Made by a program: the position numbers and the translations under genes. The notes under the pieces were generated by a model. That model did not search any database, was not told the origin of the DNA, and worked only from the letters and a program-made list of their open reading frames with translations. From JBFJWU01 sp041623475 [NCBI: bacterium] (GTDB lineage Bacteria > J088), in NCBI GenBank assembly GCA_041623475.1, contig JBFJWU010000136.1, positions 1-8,193 on the forward strand: a DNA stretch of 8,193 nt, given 5' to 3'. Shown here piece after piece: positions 1-6,568 of the stretch. Each line of letters begins with the position of its first letter. Within the stretch, counting starts at the first letter, position 1.

Positions 1-1
1 A

Positions 2-301
2 TACGGTGTTGCGGCAGCCATTTCTGCCGCAACGGTCAGGGGAGCAGTGCTGCCTGTTGTTCGCGGGTCTGTCGGTATTGCAGCGATGATCTGGGCCGTA
101 ACGCTGTTGCAAAACGTGCGGCCTCCAATTGAATGGCTGCCTGTTTTTGTCGATGCCGGAATGAAGTCCAACAATACAGAGATCATCCGCGAGGCTTTGG
201 GATTATCACTGGTTGCCGGTTGGATGCTTGTCGGTGCCAGGTATTCGCATCGCGTGAACGATGAGGTTTCGGAAATGACCCAAGACAGGGAACTGTTGTG
301 A
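2..301 (+). CDS. C-terminal part of an unrecognised membrane protein (5' end outside window)
   Basis: The reading frame is open from the first bases of the window to a TGA at 299-301, giving 99 visible residues. A GTG at 47 is an internal possible start, but the frame continues upstream of it without a stop and there is no clear ribosome binding site, so I read this as the tail of a longer gene. Two hydrophobic stretches are visible, at about visible residues 23-37 (around IAAMIWAVTLL) and 68-83 (around LSLVAGWMLVGARY). They are separated by a polar loop, and a short acidic, charged tail follows. This pattern suggests an inner-membrane protein. I recognise no family motif and assign no function. 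The stop codon overlaps the GTG start of the next gene (GTGA, 298-301), so the two are probably translationally coupled and may work together at the membrane/periplasm. Confidence 0.6.
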   Translation, partial: YGVAAAISAATVRGAVLPVVRGSVGIAAMIWAVTLLQNVRPPIEWLPVFVDAGMKSNNTEIIREALGLSLVAGWMLVGARYSHRVNDEVSEMTQDRELL

Positions 302-1026
302 ATTCGCGGGCCGTGGGCGCAGCTGTGCTGATGGTATTGATGCCATCTGCTGGAATTGCGGTCAACGAAATGACGATCGATATCGAGCGAATCCCGCGTA
401 CAACGATGGTAACGGGGTGGGCTGAGGGGACATTGACCGCAGAGTTCAGCCAGGTTGTGCAGACAATGTGTGATTTCGATGCCGGCGCCGAGATCCTCGG
501 AGGGGATCCCGTAATGTTTCAGCGCACCATCGATCCGGAATTGACGCGTCGCATTGGGGCCGCGGTTCCCGACGACCTGGAGGTGGTCAGACAAATGGCG
601 GGCTCCGACGGCGTGGCCAGCGTCTGCCCCAAAGGCGAGAACCACGTGCTGGCGATATTGGATCTGCCGTGGCCGATATCCAACAAATGGCAAATTTCCA
701 GATTCCGGCCGCAGTTGGAGGGGAATCAACTGCGTCTGCATTACGAGTTTCTTGTTGGCACGGCGGACGAGAGTTCCGGAATATTCACAATGACGCGCCT
801 CCCGTCAGGCGACACACGGTTGCGAAATGAATTCAAGTTCGATGTTGGCTTTCGGATACCGGAATTCCTGATTCGTTGGGGGGTCAAATCGACACTGCCC
901 GACTATTTCGCCGCGATCGAAGCCCATGCTGCCAAACTGCCGGAAGTAACTTTTGAATCAGCCAACACCATTTCACAGCCTGCCCCGGCAACTAATCCGG
1001 CCCAGACCGGAACAACCGGGCCCTGA
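298..1026 (+). CDS. Exported START/SRPBCC-like lipid-binding domain protein
   Basis: This 242-residue protein starts at GTG 298, inside the stop codon of the preceding gene. The N-terminus (about residues 1-21, with a hydrophobic core around AVLMVLMPSAGIA) looks like a cleavable Sec signal peptide, so the mature protein should be periplasmic. The body, about residues 30-215, has features of bacterial START/SRPBCC domains: a DLPWPISNKW segment at about residues 119-128 resembling the family's 'D-x-PWP-x-x-x-R/K' strand, then alternating strands, an EFKFDVGFRIPEFLIRWG stretch, and a closing amphipathic helix around YFAAIEAHAAKL. START-like domains form a helix-grip fold that binds hydrophobic ligands such as lipids, but the ligand here cannot be read from the sequence. 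The last ~25 residues are rich in Pro, Thr, Ala and Gln and probably disordered. Fold assignment is moderately confident; the role is inferred. Confidence 0.6.
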   Translation: MNSRAVGAAVLMVLMPSAGIAVNEMTIDIERIPRTTMVTGWAEGTLTAEFSQVVQTMCDFDAGAEILGGDPVMFQRTIDPELTRRIGAAVPDDLEVVRQMAGSDGVASVCPKGENHVLAILDLPWPISNKWQISRFRPQLEGNQLRLHYEFLVGTADESSGIFTMTRLPSGDTRLRNEFKFDVGFRIPEFLIRWGVKSTLPDYFAAIEAHAAKLPEVTFESANTISQPAPATNPAQTGTTGP

Positions 1027-1039
1027 CCCCAAAGGGGCT

Positions 1040-1070
1040 GCGACACAGGCCTGAAACCCGTTGTTAGAAT
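1040..1070 (+). promoter_or_regulatory. Possible weak sigma-70 promoter for the metal permease gene
   Basis: A TAGAAT hexamer at 1065-1070 resembles a -10 box. A GCGACA at 1040-1045 matches four of six bases of a -35 box, but the 19-base spacer is long. Transcription would begin near 1077, giving a leader of about 38 bases before the preferred ATG at 1115. The same TTAGAAT string occurs in the better promoter upstream of the TetR gene, which adds some support. The call is tentative. Confidence 0.3.
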
Positions 1071-1114
1071 GAACATTGCGCACGTTCTGTTGCGCGGTGC
1101 GCAATGGGTCCCCT

Positions 1115-2932
1115 ATGGTTTATCTGACAGCTTCGATCGCAGCGCTGCTGGCCGGGCCGGTAATTTACCGGGCCTCGTCCAGGTTTGGACAGCTTTCCCG
1201 GGCTGTGGACGGTTTTGTCGTAACCAGTATCACGACCCTTCTGGCGCTGTTTGTTGTCCCGCACACGATTGAGGCTGGCGGGGGATGGGCCATCGTATGG
1301 TTTCTGGTGGGATTGGCGTTTCCGTTGGTTGTCGAACGGCTACGCGAAAATCTGAGTGGAACTGCCCACCTGGCGGCGCTGGCCCTGGGCGTCGGTGCCT
1401 TGTTGCTGCACGCGGTGACGGATGGCGTCGCGCTGGCCGGCAGTGCGCGGCATCAGGACTGGACCGCAATTTCATTCGCGATTATCATCCATCGACTGCC
1501 TGTCGGGCTGGCGCTTTGGTGGCTGGTACGTCCTGGTTACGGGCAATCACGGGCATTATTTGTAATCGGCCTGGTGGCTGTGGCGACGGCAGCCGGATAC
1601 CAGGCCGGCGGGCAGGTCGAAATGTATTTTGACTCGGTCGCGTTTGCGTGGGGGTTGGCATTTGTAGCCGGTTCACTGATGCACGTCGTGTTTCACCGGC
1701 ACGAGCCTCACGGTCAGCCGGCTGTCGTCGCCCGGGGTCGACGCATCGAAGCGGTCGGGGGTATTGCCGGGATTGTCGCGGTTGTCATCGCACCACTGGT
1801 CGGGGTTAGTCATGACCATGGTCCAGACCTGCACCAGTATGGCCAGCGATTTGTTCAGCTGTGCCTCGAAAGCGCACCAGCGTTGGTGCTGGGGTATGGA
1901 TTGGCTGGACTCCTGTTTGAGTTTATGCCTGCCGCGTCCGTGAACTGGATGGGGCGCGGTCGCAGTATTCAGCAGGCGGGTCGCGGGATGTTGTTCGGGC
2001 TGCCGATGCCAGTTTGTTCCTGCGGCGTCGTCCCATTGTATGAAGGGCTCATAAAGCGCGGAGTCCCGGCATCTGCCGCGATGGCGTTCCTGGTGGCGAC
2101 TCCGGAGTTAGGTATCGAAGCATTCCTGTTGTCGTTTCCGCTGCTGGGGACCGAATTAACCCTGATCCGCCTGGTGTGTGCCGCAGTGCTGGCCCTGGCG
2201 GTGGGCACCGTGGTCGGTCGAACTATCCGGCAATTCCCGAATACCGACAATGCGCCGTCAGGTGAGGTCGTGGATCGGAAGGTCGGTCTTCGCGTGGCGA
2301 CCGGTCTGCGCCACGGATTTGTTGATGTGGTCGATGACACGGCGGTCTGGATTGTTTTTGGTTTGGCGGTGGCCGCAGCGATGAGCCCCAGTACGCTGGC
2401 GCCACTTGTCCAGGGCCTGCCTGCCGGTTTCGATGTTGCCCTGTTTGCGGTTGTCGGAATCCCATTTTACGTATGTGCCAGTGGTGCGACACCGCTGGCC
2501 GCAGCGCTATTATACGGAGGTGTGTCCCCAGGCGCGGCAATTGCGTTTCTTTTGTCTGGGCCGGCAACAAACGTGACGACGTTCGGTTTGTTGGCCAGAT
2601 TGCACGGACGCCGGGTTGCGATCCAGTTCGGCGCTGTGATGATCGTGCTGTCAATGGCAATTGGCTGGTCTGTGAATTGGGTTGCCGGAGGGCTGCGATC
2701 GCCGTTGCCAGTCGAACATTCCATGGCGCACGCTGGCGCGTTCGAGATTGCGCTGTTGACCCTTCTGGCCGGGGCATTTCTGGCGGCGTATCTGCGGCAG
2801 GGGCCGCGGGCATTCCTGCACACGATCATTACTTTAGGCGAGGATGAACATAGCCACGATCACGATGAGCCGGGATCTGGTGGCAATTGTTGCAGCCACG
2901 AAACGACCCAAACGGCGGTCGCCCCAGCCTGA
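1115..2932 (+). CDS. ZIP-like / YraQ-ArsP_1 (SO_0444-type) fused membrane metal transporter
   Basis: This 605-residue polytopic membrane protein probably moves divalent or soft metal ions across the inner membrane. Residues ~1-195 form a ZIP-like unit: TM4-like LLLHAVTDGVALAGS carries H99-x-x-x-D103-G104, TM5-like IIIHRLPVGLAL carries H126 and P129, and H190, H194 and H196 sit after the last helix of this half. Residues ~245-560 match the YraQ/ArsP_1 permease fold. They contain the hallmark PVCSCGVVPL at ~299-308 and a second inverted-repeat-like motif, FYVCASGATPLAAALL, followed by SGPATNVTTFGLL near 481-493. SO_0444-type members of this family are described as Cu/Zn efflux proteins. The C-terminus (from ~577) has HSHDHD and NCCSH, a likely cytosolic metal-binding tail. 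I prefer ATG 1115 because hydrophobic sequence starts there. An in-frame TTG at 1076 would add 13 unconvincing residues at the predicted transcription start. No strong Shine-Dalgarno is visible. Cation and direction of transport are inferred. Confidence 0.75.
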   Translation: MVYLTASIAALLAGPVIYRASSRFGQLSRAVDGFVVTSITTLLALFVVPHTIEAGGGWAIVWFLVGLAFPLVVERLRENLSGTAHLAALALGVGALLLHAVTDGVALAGSARHQDWTAISFAIIIHRLPVGLALWWLVRPGYGQSRALFVIGLVAVATAAGYQAGGQVEMYFDSVAFAWGLAFVAGSLMHVVFHRHEPHGQPAVVARGRRIEAVGGIAGIVAVVIAPLVGVSHDHGPDLHQYGQRFVQLCLESAPALVLGYGLAGLLFEFMPAASVNWMGRGRSIQQAGRGMLFGLPMPVCSCGVVPLYEGLIKRGVPASAAMAFLVATPELGIEAFLLSFPLLGTELTLIRLVCAAVLALAVGTVVGRTIRQFPNTDNAPSGEVVDRKVGLRVATGLRHGFVDVVDDTAVWIVFGLAVAAAMSPSTLAPLVQGLPAGFDVALFAVVGIPFYVCASGATPLAAALLYGGVSPGAAIAFLLSGPATNVTTFGLLARLHGRRVAIQFGAVMIVLSMAIGWSVNWVAGGLRSPLPVEHSMAHAGAFEIALLTLLAGAFLAAYLRQGPRAFLHTIITLGEDEHSHDHDEPGSGGNCCSHETTQTAVAPA

Positions 2933-2983
2933 GTCCACGGTGGCTGTGTGCGGCCGTCCGAACCAAAACCCGGATGAGAATAC

Positions 2984-4918
2984 ATGATCAGTCTTAATCA
3001 AATTCAGAAAAACTATGGAACGCAGGATCTGTTTGCCGACGTTTCAGTCAGGTTCCCCGACCGGGGGGTCGTGGGTCTCGTTGGTCCCAACGGTGCCGGG
3101 AAAAGTACGTTGATGAAGATCATCACCGGCGAGATCGAACCTGATTCAGGCGAGGTTGCGACGCCTCGCGGAATCCGTATTTCCTATCTTGGCCAGGATG
3201 TCGAAGAAGACAGCGATGGCTCGGCACTGGAGACAGTCCTGACCGGATTCGCCGATGTCCTGAATATGGAATCACGAATGGCCGAACTGGCCGAGATGGC
3301 GTCCAATCCGGATACGGTCGACGAAGCACTGCGTGAAATGTCCGTGATCCAGGAATCATTTGAGCAGGTCGAAGGATATTCGCTGGTCGAGCGGGCCAAG
3401 GCGATGCTGCAGGGTCTTGGATTTGCGGCCGATGAGGTGGATACGCCAATGTCGGAATTGAGCGGCGGTTGGCGGATGCGGGCGGTCCTTGCCAGATTGC
3501 TGTTGGAAGAACCCGACGTTCTGTTGCTTGATGAGCCAACCAACCATCTGGATATTGATGCAATTATCTGGCTGGAGGAGTTTCTGGGCGCATATCCAGG
3601 GCTGGTCATCCTGACCAGCCATGACCGTGAGTTCCTGGACAGAATGTGCATTGCAATCGCCGGTTTCGAAGACACACGTCTGCGACTCGAACTGGGCAAC
3701 TTTACGCATTACGAAGAAGCATCGGAGCTGCGATTCCAGCAACTGGAGGCCGAGGCGGCGATCCAGGAGCGCGAACGGCAGCGAATGGAACGTTTTGTCG
3801 AGCGGTTCCAGGCCAAGGCGACCAAGGCGCGACAGGCCAACAGTCGGAAAAAGCAACTGGAGCGAATGACGCCGGTCGAAGTCAAACAGGTACGCCCCAA
3901 AAAGATGCATATCCGGCTGGTTGAGCCGCCACGGGCGCCGCGTGTCGTCGCGCAGTTTGATGGCGTTGGCAAGCACTTTGATGACAACATTGTGTTCGAT
4001 GGTATCGACTGGGTTCTGGAACGTCAGCAGAAAGTCGCAGTGGTCGGGCCAAACGGTGTTGGCAAGACGACTATGCTACGTCTGTTGGCGGGGGACCTGC
4101 CCGTTACGGCGGGCGCGGTCACGTTGGGGCCCGGCGTTGAATTCGCTTTTTTCGCCCAGCACCAGTTGGAATCACTGGACCCGACCAAGTCTGTTATCGA
4201 TACGCTGTTGACCGATTTCCCCGATGCCAGTATCGGTGAGGTTCGGGGCCTGCTGGGGGCATTTCTTTTTTCCGGTGACTCGGTCAAGAAGAAAGCGGAA
4301 GTCCTGTCCGGGGGCGAACGCGCGCGGCTGAGCCTGGCGCGGATGTTCCTGCGACCGAAAAACCTTTTGATTCTGGACGAGCCGACAAACCATCTGGATA
4401 TGCTCAGTCGCGAAGTCGTTGCCGACGCATTGCGAGCGTACAAGGGCACCGTCATTGCGGTCAGCCACGACCGTGCATTCCTGAACCGATTTGTCGACCA
4501 CGTCGTTGACCTGCACCCCGGACGCTTTACGACTTACCCCGGGAACATGCGTAAGTATGAATTCCACCGACAGCAGGAACGTACGCCAAAAGACGAAACA
4601 GAAGCTGTCATTACGGCGAAAAGCGGCAGGGAAACGACGAACGAAGACAAAGACACGGGCGGGCCAGATCACAAGTCTCGCAAAAAGATTCGATCAAAGT
4701 TTCGCAGTTGCACCCGAGACATGACCCAGGTCGAAGAACAGATCACGGCGCTCCAGAACATCCTGCGCGACCCGGAACTGGCGGCTGATCACGAGGCGCT
4801 GTGGAAGGCCCAGACTGCACTGGACGAGGCCCGGTCGAAGGAAGCGCGGTTGCTGGCCGATTGGGAGCGCATTGTCAAACAGGGTGAACAAATGGGACTG
4901 GATCTGCTGGAGGAATGA
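2984..4918 (+). CDS. ABC-F family ATPase, YheS-like ribosome-associated factor
   Basis: This 644-residue soluble protein has two ABC nucleotide-binding domains and no membrane domain, the ABC-F architecture. Domain 1 has Walker A GPNGAGKST (34-42), signature LSGGWRMR (from 159), Walker B/catalytic LLLLDEPTNHLD (E184) and switch histidine SHD (H213). The charged linker (~240-320) contains RFQAKATKARQANSR, close to the equivalent segment of E. coli YheS. Domain 2 has GPNGVGKTT (355-363), LSGGERAR (from 441) and LDEPTNHLD with E466. A hydrophilic spacer and a predicted coiled coil (~565-644) form the tail. Length and the first signature LSGGWRMR favour YheS over EttA or Uup. ABC-F proteins bind the ribosomal E site and influence translation; some give antibiotic protection, but nothing here indicates that. 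ATG 2984 is preceded by a modest GGATGAGA, 51 bases after the permease stop. Both ATPase sites look intact. Confidence 0.93.
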   Translation: MISLNQIQKNYGTQDLFADVSVRFPDRGVVGLVGPNGAGKSTLMKIITGEIEPDSGEVATPRGIRISYLGQDVEEDSDGSALETVLTGFADVLNMESRMAELAEMASNPDTVDEALREMSVIQESFEQVEGYSLVERAKAMLQGLGFAADEVDTPMSELSGGWRMRAVLARLLLEEPDVLLLDEPTNHLDIDAIIWLEEFLGAYPGLVILTSHDREFLDRMCIAIAGFEDTRLRLELGNFTHYEEASELRFQQLEAEAAIQERERQRMERFVERFQAKATKARQANSRKKQLERMTPVEVKQVRPKKMHIRLVEPPRAPRVVAQFDGVGKHFDDNIVFDGIDWVLERQQKVAVVGPNGVGKTTMLRLLAGDLPVTAGAVTLGPGVEFAFFAQHQLESLDPTKSVIDTLLTDFPDASIGEVRGLLGAFLFSGDSVKKKAEVLSGGERARLSLARMFLRPKNLLILDEPTNHLDMLSREVVADALRAYKGTVIAVSHDRAFLNRFVDHVVDLHPGRFTTYPGNMRKYEFHRQQERTPKDETEAVITAKSGRETTNEDKDTGGPDHKSRKKIRSKFRSCTRDMTQVEEQITALQNILRDPELAADHEALWKAQTALDEARSKEARLLADWERIVKQGEQMGLDLLEE

Positions 4919-4943
4919 CCAGGGCCGGTTGCGGCTTTAGAAT
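4915..4943 (+). promoter_or_regulatory. Sigma-70-like promoter of the tetR-R2lox operon
   Basis: A -35-like ATGACC (4915-4920, four of six matches to consensus) overlaps the stop codon of the ABC-F gene. It lies exactly 17 bases upstream of a -10-like TAGAAT (4938-4943). Predicted transcription start is near 4950, leaving a ~36-base leader before the ATG at 4986. It is well placed to drive the three downstream genes. Confidence 0.55.
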
Positions 4944-4955
4944 CCAGTGTGGTAA

Positions 4956-4971
4956 AACTGACATGTCAGTT
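4956..4971. promoter_or_regulatory. Perfect 16-bp palindrome, probable TetR-family operator
   Basis: AACTGACATGTCAGTT is a perfect inverted repeat with no spacer. It lies just after the predicted transcription start and just before the ribosome binding site of the adjacent TetR-family gene. TetR proteins typically bind palindromes of about this size near their own promoters. A bound dimer here would block transcription initiation or escape, so autorepression relieved by a ligand is the simplest reading. The right arm is partly repeated in tandem (CAGTT at 4967-4971 and 4972-4976). The palindrome is seen directly; its function is inferred. Confidence 0.65.
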
Positions 4972-4985
4972 CAGTTGGAGGATTG

Positions 4986-5606
4986 ATGAGCACACGGACG
5001 TATATGAAGGGTGAGGATCGGCGCGAGCAGATCCTGGACGCGGCAACAATGGCGTTTGCGGAGCACGGCTACCAGAACACCAGTATTGCGGTTGTCTGCA
5101 AACAGGCAGAAATCGCCCGCGGGACCCTGTATCAGTATTTCGAGGACAAGCAAAGCCTGTTCCGGGAACTGATCGAAGCCCACGTGGAAACACTGAGGAC
5201 ATTGATATCACCACCCGAGCTTGACGACCTGTTGGCCCAGGGCGCAGGACCGATCGTGCGTGACCGAATGGAACGGATTCTGGGTGAAGTACAGCAGAAC
5301 CGTGAGGTGTTCATGATCATCAATAACGAGGCTCGGGCGAAGAACGCAGAGACCGCCGACCTGGTCCGGTCCATGTTTGAGGGGCACCGCGAGCAACTGC
5401 AGGCGACGATCGAGTTTGCTGGTGCCGCTGGCGTTGCCCGGGTGCGGGACACCAAGCTGACGGCTGAATTCATATTGAATGCCGTTTTCGGTGTTGCCGA
5501 TCTTTATTTGATTGAACCCGAGGTCGGTGCAGATGTAAGTCGGCTGGCTGACAACGTGACTGAACTGGTCTTGAACGTTTTGAGAATTGAACCTAACCCG
5601 TCCTGA
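4986..5606 (+). CDS. TetR/AcrR-family transcriptional regulator
   Basis: This 206-residue protein has a typical TetR N-terminal DNA-binding domain: REQILDAATMAFAEHGYQNTS (~13-33), helix-turn-helix around SIAVVCKQAEI, and recognition helix ARGTLYQYFEDKQSLF (~44-59). The remaining ~145 residues are helical and match the usual ligand-binding/dimerisation domain in length, but not closely enough to name the ligand. ATG 4986 is chosen because GGAGG at 4977-4981 lies 4 bases upstream; an in-frame TTG at 4983 is too close to it. The gene sits directly downstream of a palindrome that is a good candidate for its own operator. It is 13 bases upstream of the R2lox gene, so the two should be co-transcribed. 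In Mycobacterium tuberculosis the R2lox gene Rv0233 also follows a TetR-family gene (Rv0232), which supports a conserved functional pairing. The inducer is probably the oxidase's substrate, product or a related lipid (inference). Confidence 0.93.
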   Translation: MSTRTYMKGEDRREQILDAATMAFAEHGYQNTSIAVVCKQAEIARGTLYQYFEDKQSLFRELIEAHVETLRTLISPPELDDLLAQGAGPIVRDRMERILGEVQQNREVFMIINNEARAKNAETADLVRSMFEGHREQLQATIEFAGAAGVARVRDTKLTAEFILNAVFGVADLYLIEPEVGADVSRLADNVTELVLNVLRIEPNPS

Positions 5607-5607
5607 C

Positions 5608-5613
5608 AGGAGG
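5608..5613 (+). promoter_or_regulatory. Strong ribosome binding site of the R2lox gene
   Basis: AGGAGG lies 6 bases upstream of ATG 5620 and immediately after the tetR stop codon. It is the strongest Shine-Dalgarno in the window. It fixes the start and suggests that the oxidase is translated more efficiently than its regulator. Confidence 0.8.
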
Positions 5614-5619
5614 ACCTAG

Positions 5620-6549
5620 ATGACGACGTTTACACACGATGGATTTGTAACAACGGGCGCGCGTCCGTTCCGACATGATTCTTTTCCGATGCGCCTGTTC
5701 CAGAAGGCGAAAAAGCTGGGTATGTGGGATCCCTATGACATCGACTTCTCGGTCGATATCCAGACCTGGCCTGAAGCCGATGAGGCTGAGCGTGCTGGTT
5801 CATTGAAAATCATGTCGGCGTTCCAGGCCGGCGAAGAAGCCGTAACCCTGGATCTGTTGCCGTTGATTATGGCCGTGGCCAAAGAAGGGCGAATCGAAGA
5901 TGAAATGTACCTGACATCATTCCTCTTCGAAGAGGCGAAGCATGTCGAGTTCTTTAATCGCTGGTTCCGTGAGGTTGCCCGGGTCGACCAGTCGACACTG
6001 GGGGAACTGCACAGCCCCAACTATCGCAAGATCTTCTATGAAGAATTGCCGACGGCACTGGGTACGCTAACGATTGACCCGTCGCCAAGGAACCAGTTAC
6101 GGGCATCGATCACCTACAACATGATTGTCGAGGGTGTCCTGGCGGAAACCGGCTATTTTCTGTTTGACCTGTTCCAGCAATTGACCGGCGAGGACAACGG
6201 ACCCGGGATGCGTGAAGGCATTGCCAAGCTGCGGCAGGACGAGTCCCGTCATATCGCCTACGGTGTTTATCTGATCTCAAGAATCCTGGCCGAAAATCCC
6301 GAATTGTGGAGTGAAGCCGAGGAGCGGATGGAGCAACTGGCGGAACCCGCATTTGGTTTTATCCGTGAGACGATCGAGGAGCAACTGGAGCAGTTTGGTG
6401 AACTGCCCAGCGGCGCAGATCCAGAGATGATCCTCCAGTTCGCACGGGGCCAGTACGACAAGCGATTTGCGCGCCTGCGGAAGGCCCGCGAGCAGACGCT
6501 GGACGAGATCGAAACCATTGCCCTGGATACAGAAATCCAGGCTGCCTGA
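5620..6549 (+). CDS. R2-like ligand-binding oxidase (R2lox), Mn/Fe ferritin-like protein
   Basis: This 309-residue protein belongs to the ferritin-like superfamily and is related to ribonucleotide reductase R2 subunits. Six carboxylate/histidine ligands fit the R2lox pattern: E72 in GEEAVT, E105 and H108 in FEEAKH, E171 in MIVEGVLAE, and E208 and H211 in DESRHIAYG. V75 and Y166 stand at the positions of the Val and Tyr that form the ether cross-link in Geobacillus kaustophilus R2lox (V72-Y162, E69, E102, H105, E167, E202, H205). Known R2lox proteins assemble a Mn/Fe cofactor, bind a long-chain fatty acid beside it and activate O2; the physiological reaction is not established. A Tyr at the cross-link position and the length argue against a true NrdB/NrdF. 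The protein should be cytosolic, and no signal peptide is seen. It is the second gene of an operon with a TetR regulator upstream and an unidentified gene 19 bases downstream. The charged C-terminal helix (~270-300) follows the core domain. Confidence 0.92.
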   Translation: MTTFTHDGFVTTGARPFRHDSFPMRLFQKAKKLGMWDPYDIDFSVDIQTWPEADEAERAGSLKIMSAFQAGEEAVTLDLLPLIMAVAKEGRIEDEMYLTSFLFEEAKHVEFFNRWFREVARVDQSTLGELHSPNYRKIFYEELPTALGTLTIDPSPRNQLRASITYNMIVEGVLAETGYFLFDLFQQLTGEDNGPGMREGIAKLRQDESRHIAYGVYLISRILAENPELWSEAEERMEQLAEPAFGFIRETIEEQLEQFGELPSGADPEMILQFARGQYDKRFARLRKAREQTLDEIETIALDTEIQAA

Positions 6550-6568
6550 CGCGACCCAGGTTCATACC

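Noticed and set aside
1027-1037. CCCC-AAA-GGGG inverted repeat after the START-like gene, as a terminator
   Set aside because: The stem is only four pairs with a three-base loop and no T-tract follows.
1069-1272. ATG-initiated 67-codon plus-strand frame at the start of the permease gene
   Set aside because: It overlaps the N-terminus of the permease in another frame, its translation has no recognisable features, and the permease frame gives clear transmembrane helices.
2223-2813. Long minus-strand open frame of 196 codons opposite the permease
   Set aside because: It is antisense to a well-supported membrane protein, has low-complexity Arg/Pro/Ser/Gln composition typical of shadow frames, and lacks an upstream ribosome binding site that I can see.
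3356-3976. Minus-strand open frame of 206 codons opposite the ABC-F gene
   Set aside because: It is a mirror of conserved ABC-F coding sequence, and its translation matches no family.
5620-6549. Class I ribonucleotide reductase small subunit (NrdB/NrdF)
   Set aside because: The ligand spacing and the Val/Tyr cross-link pair fit R2lox, and no large subunit gene is nearby.
6467-6568. Upstream extension of the third operon gene into R2lox
   Set aside because: The extra 34 residues are Arg/Pro-rich out-of-frame translation of the R2lox C-terminus. ATG 6569 fits the 19-base operon spacing.
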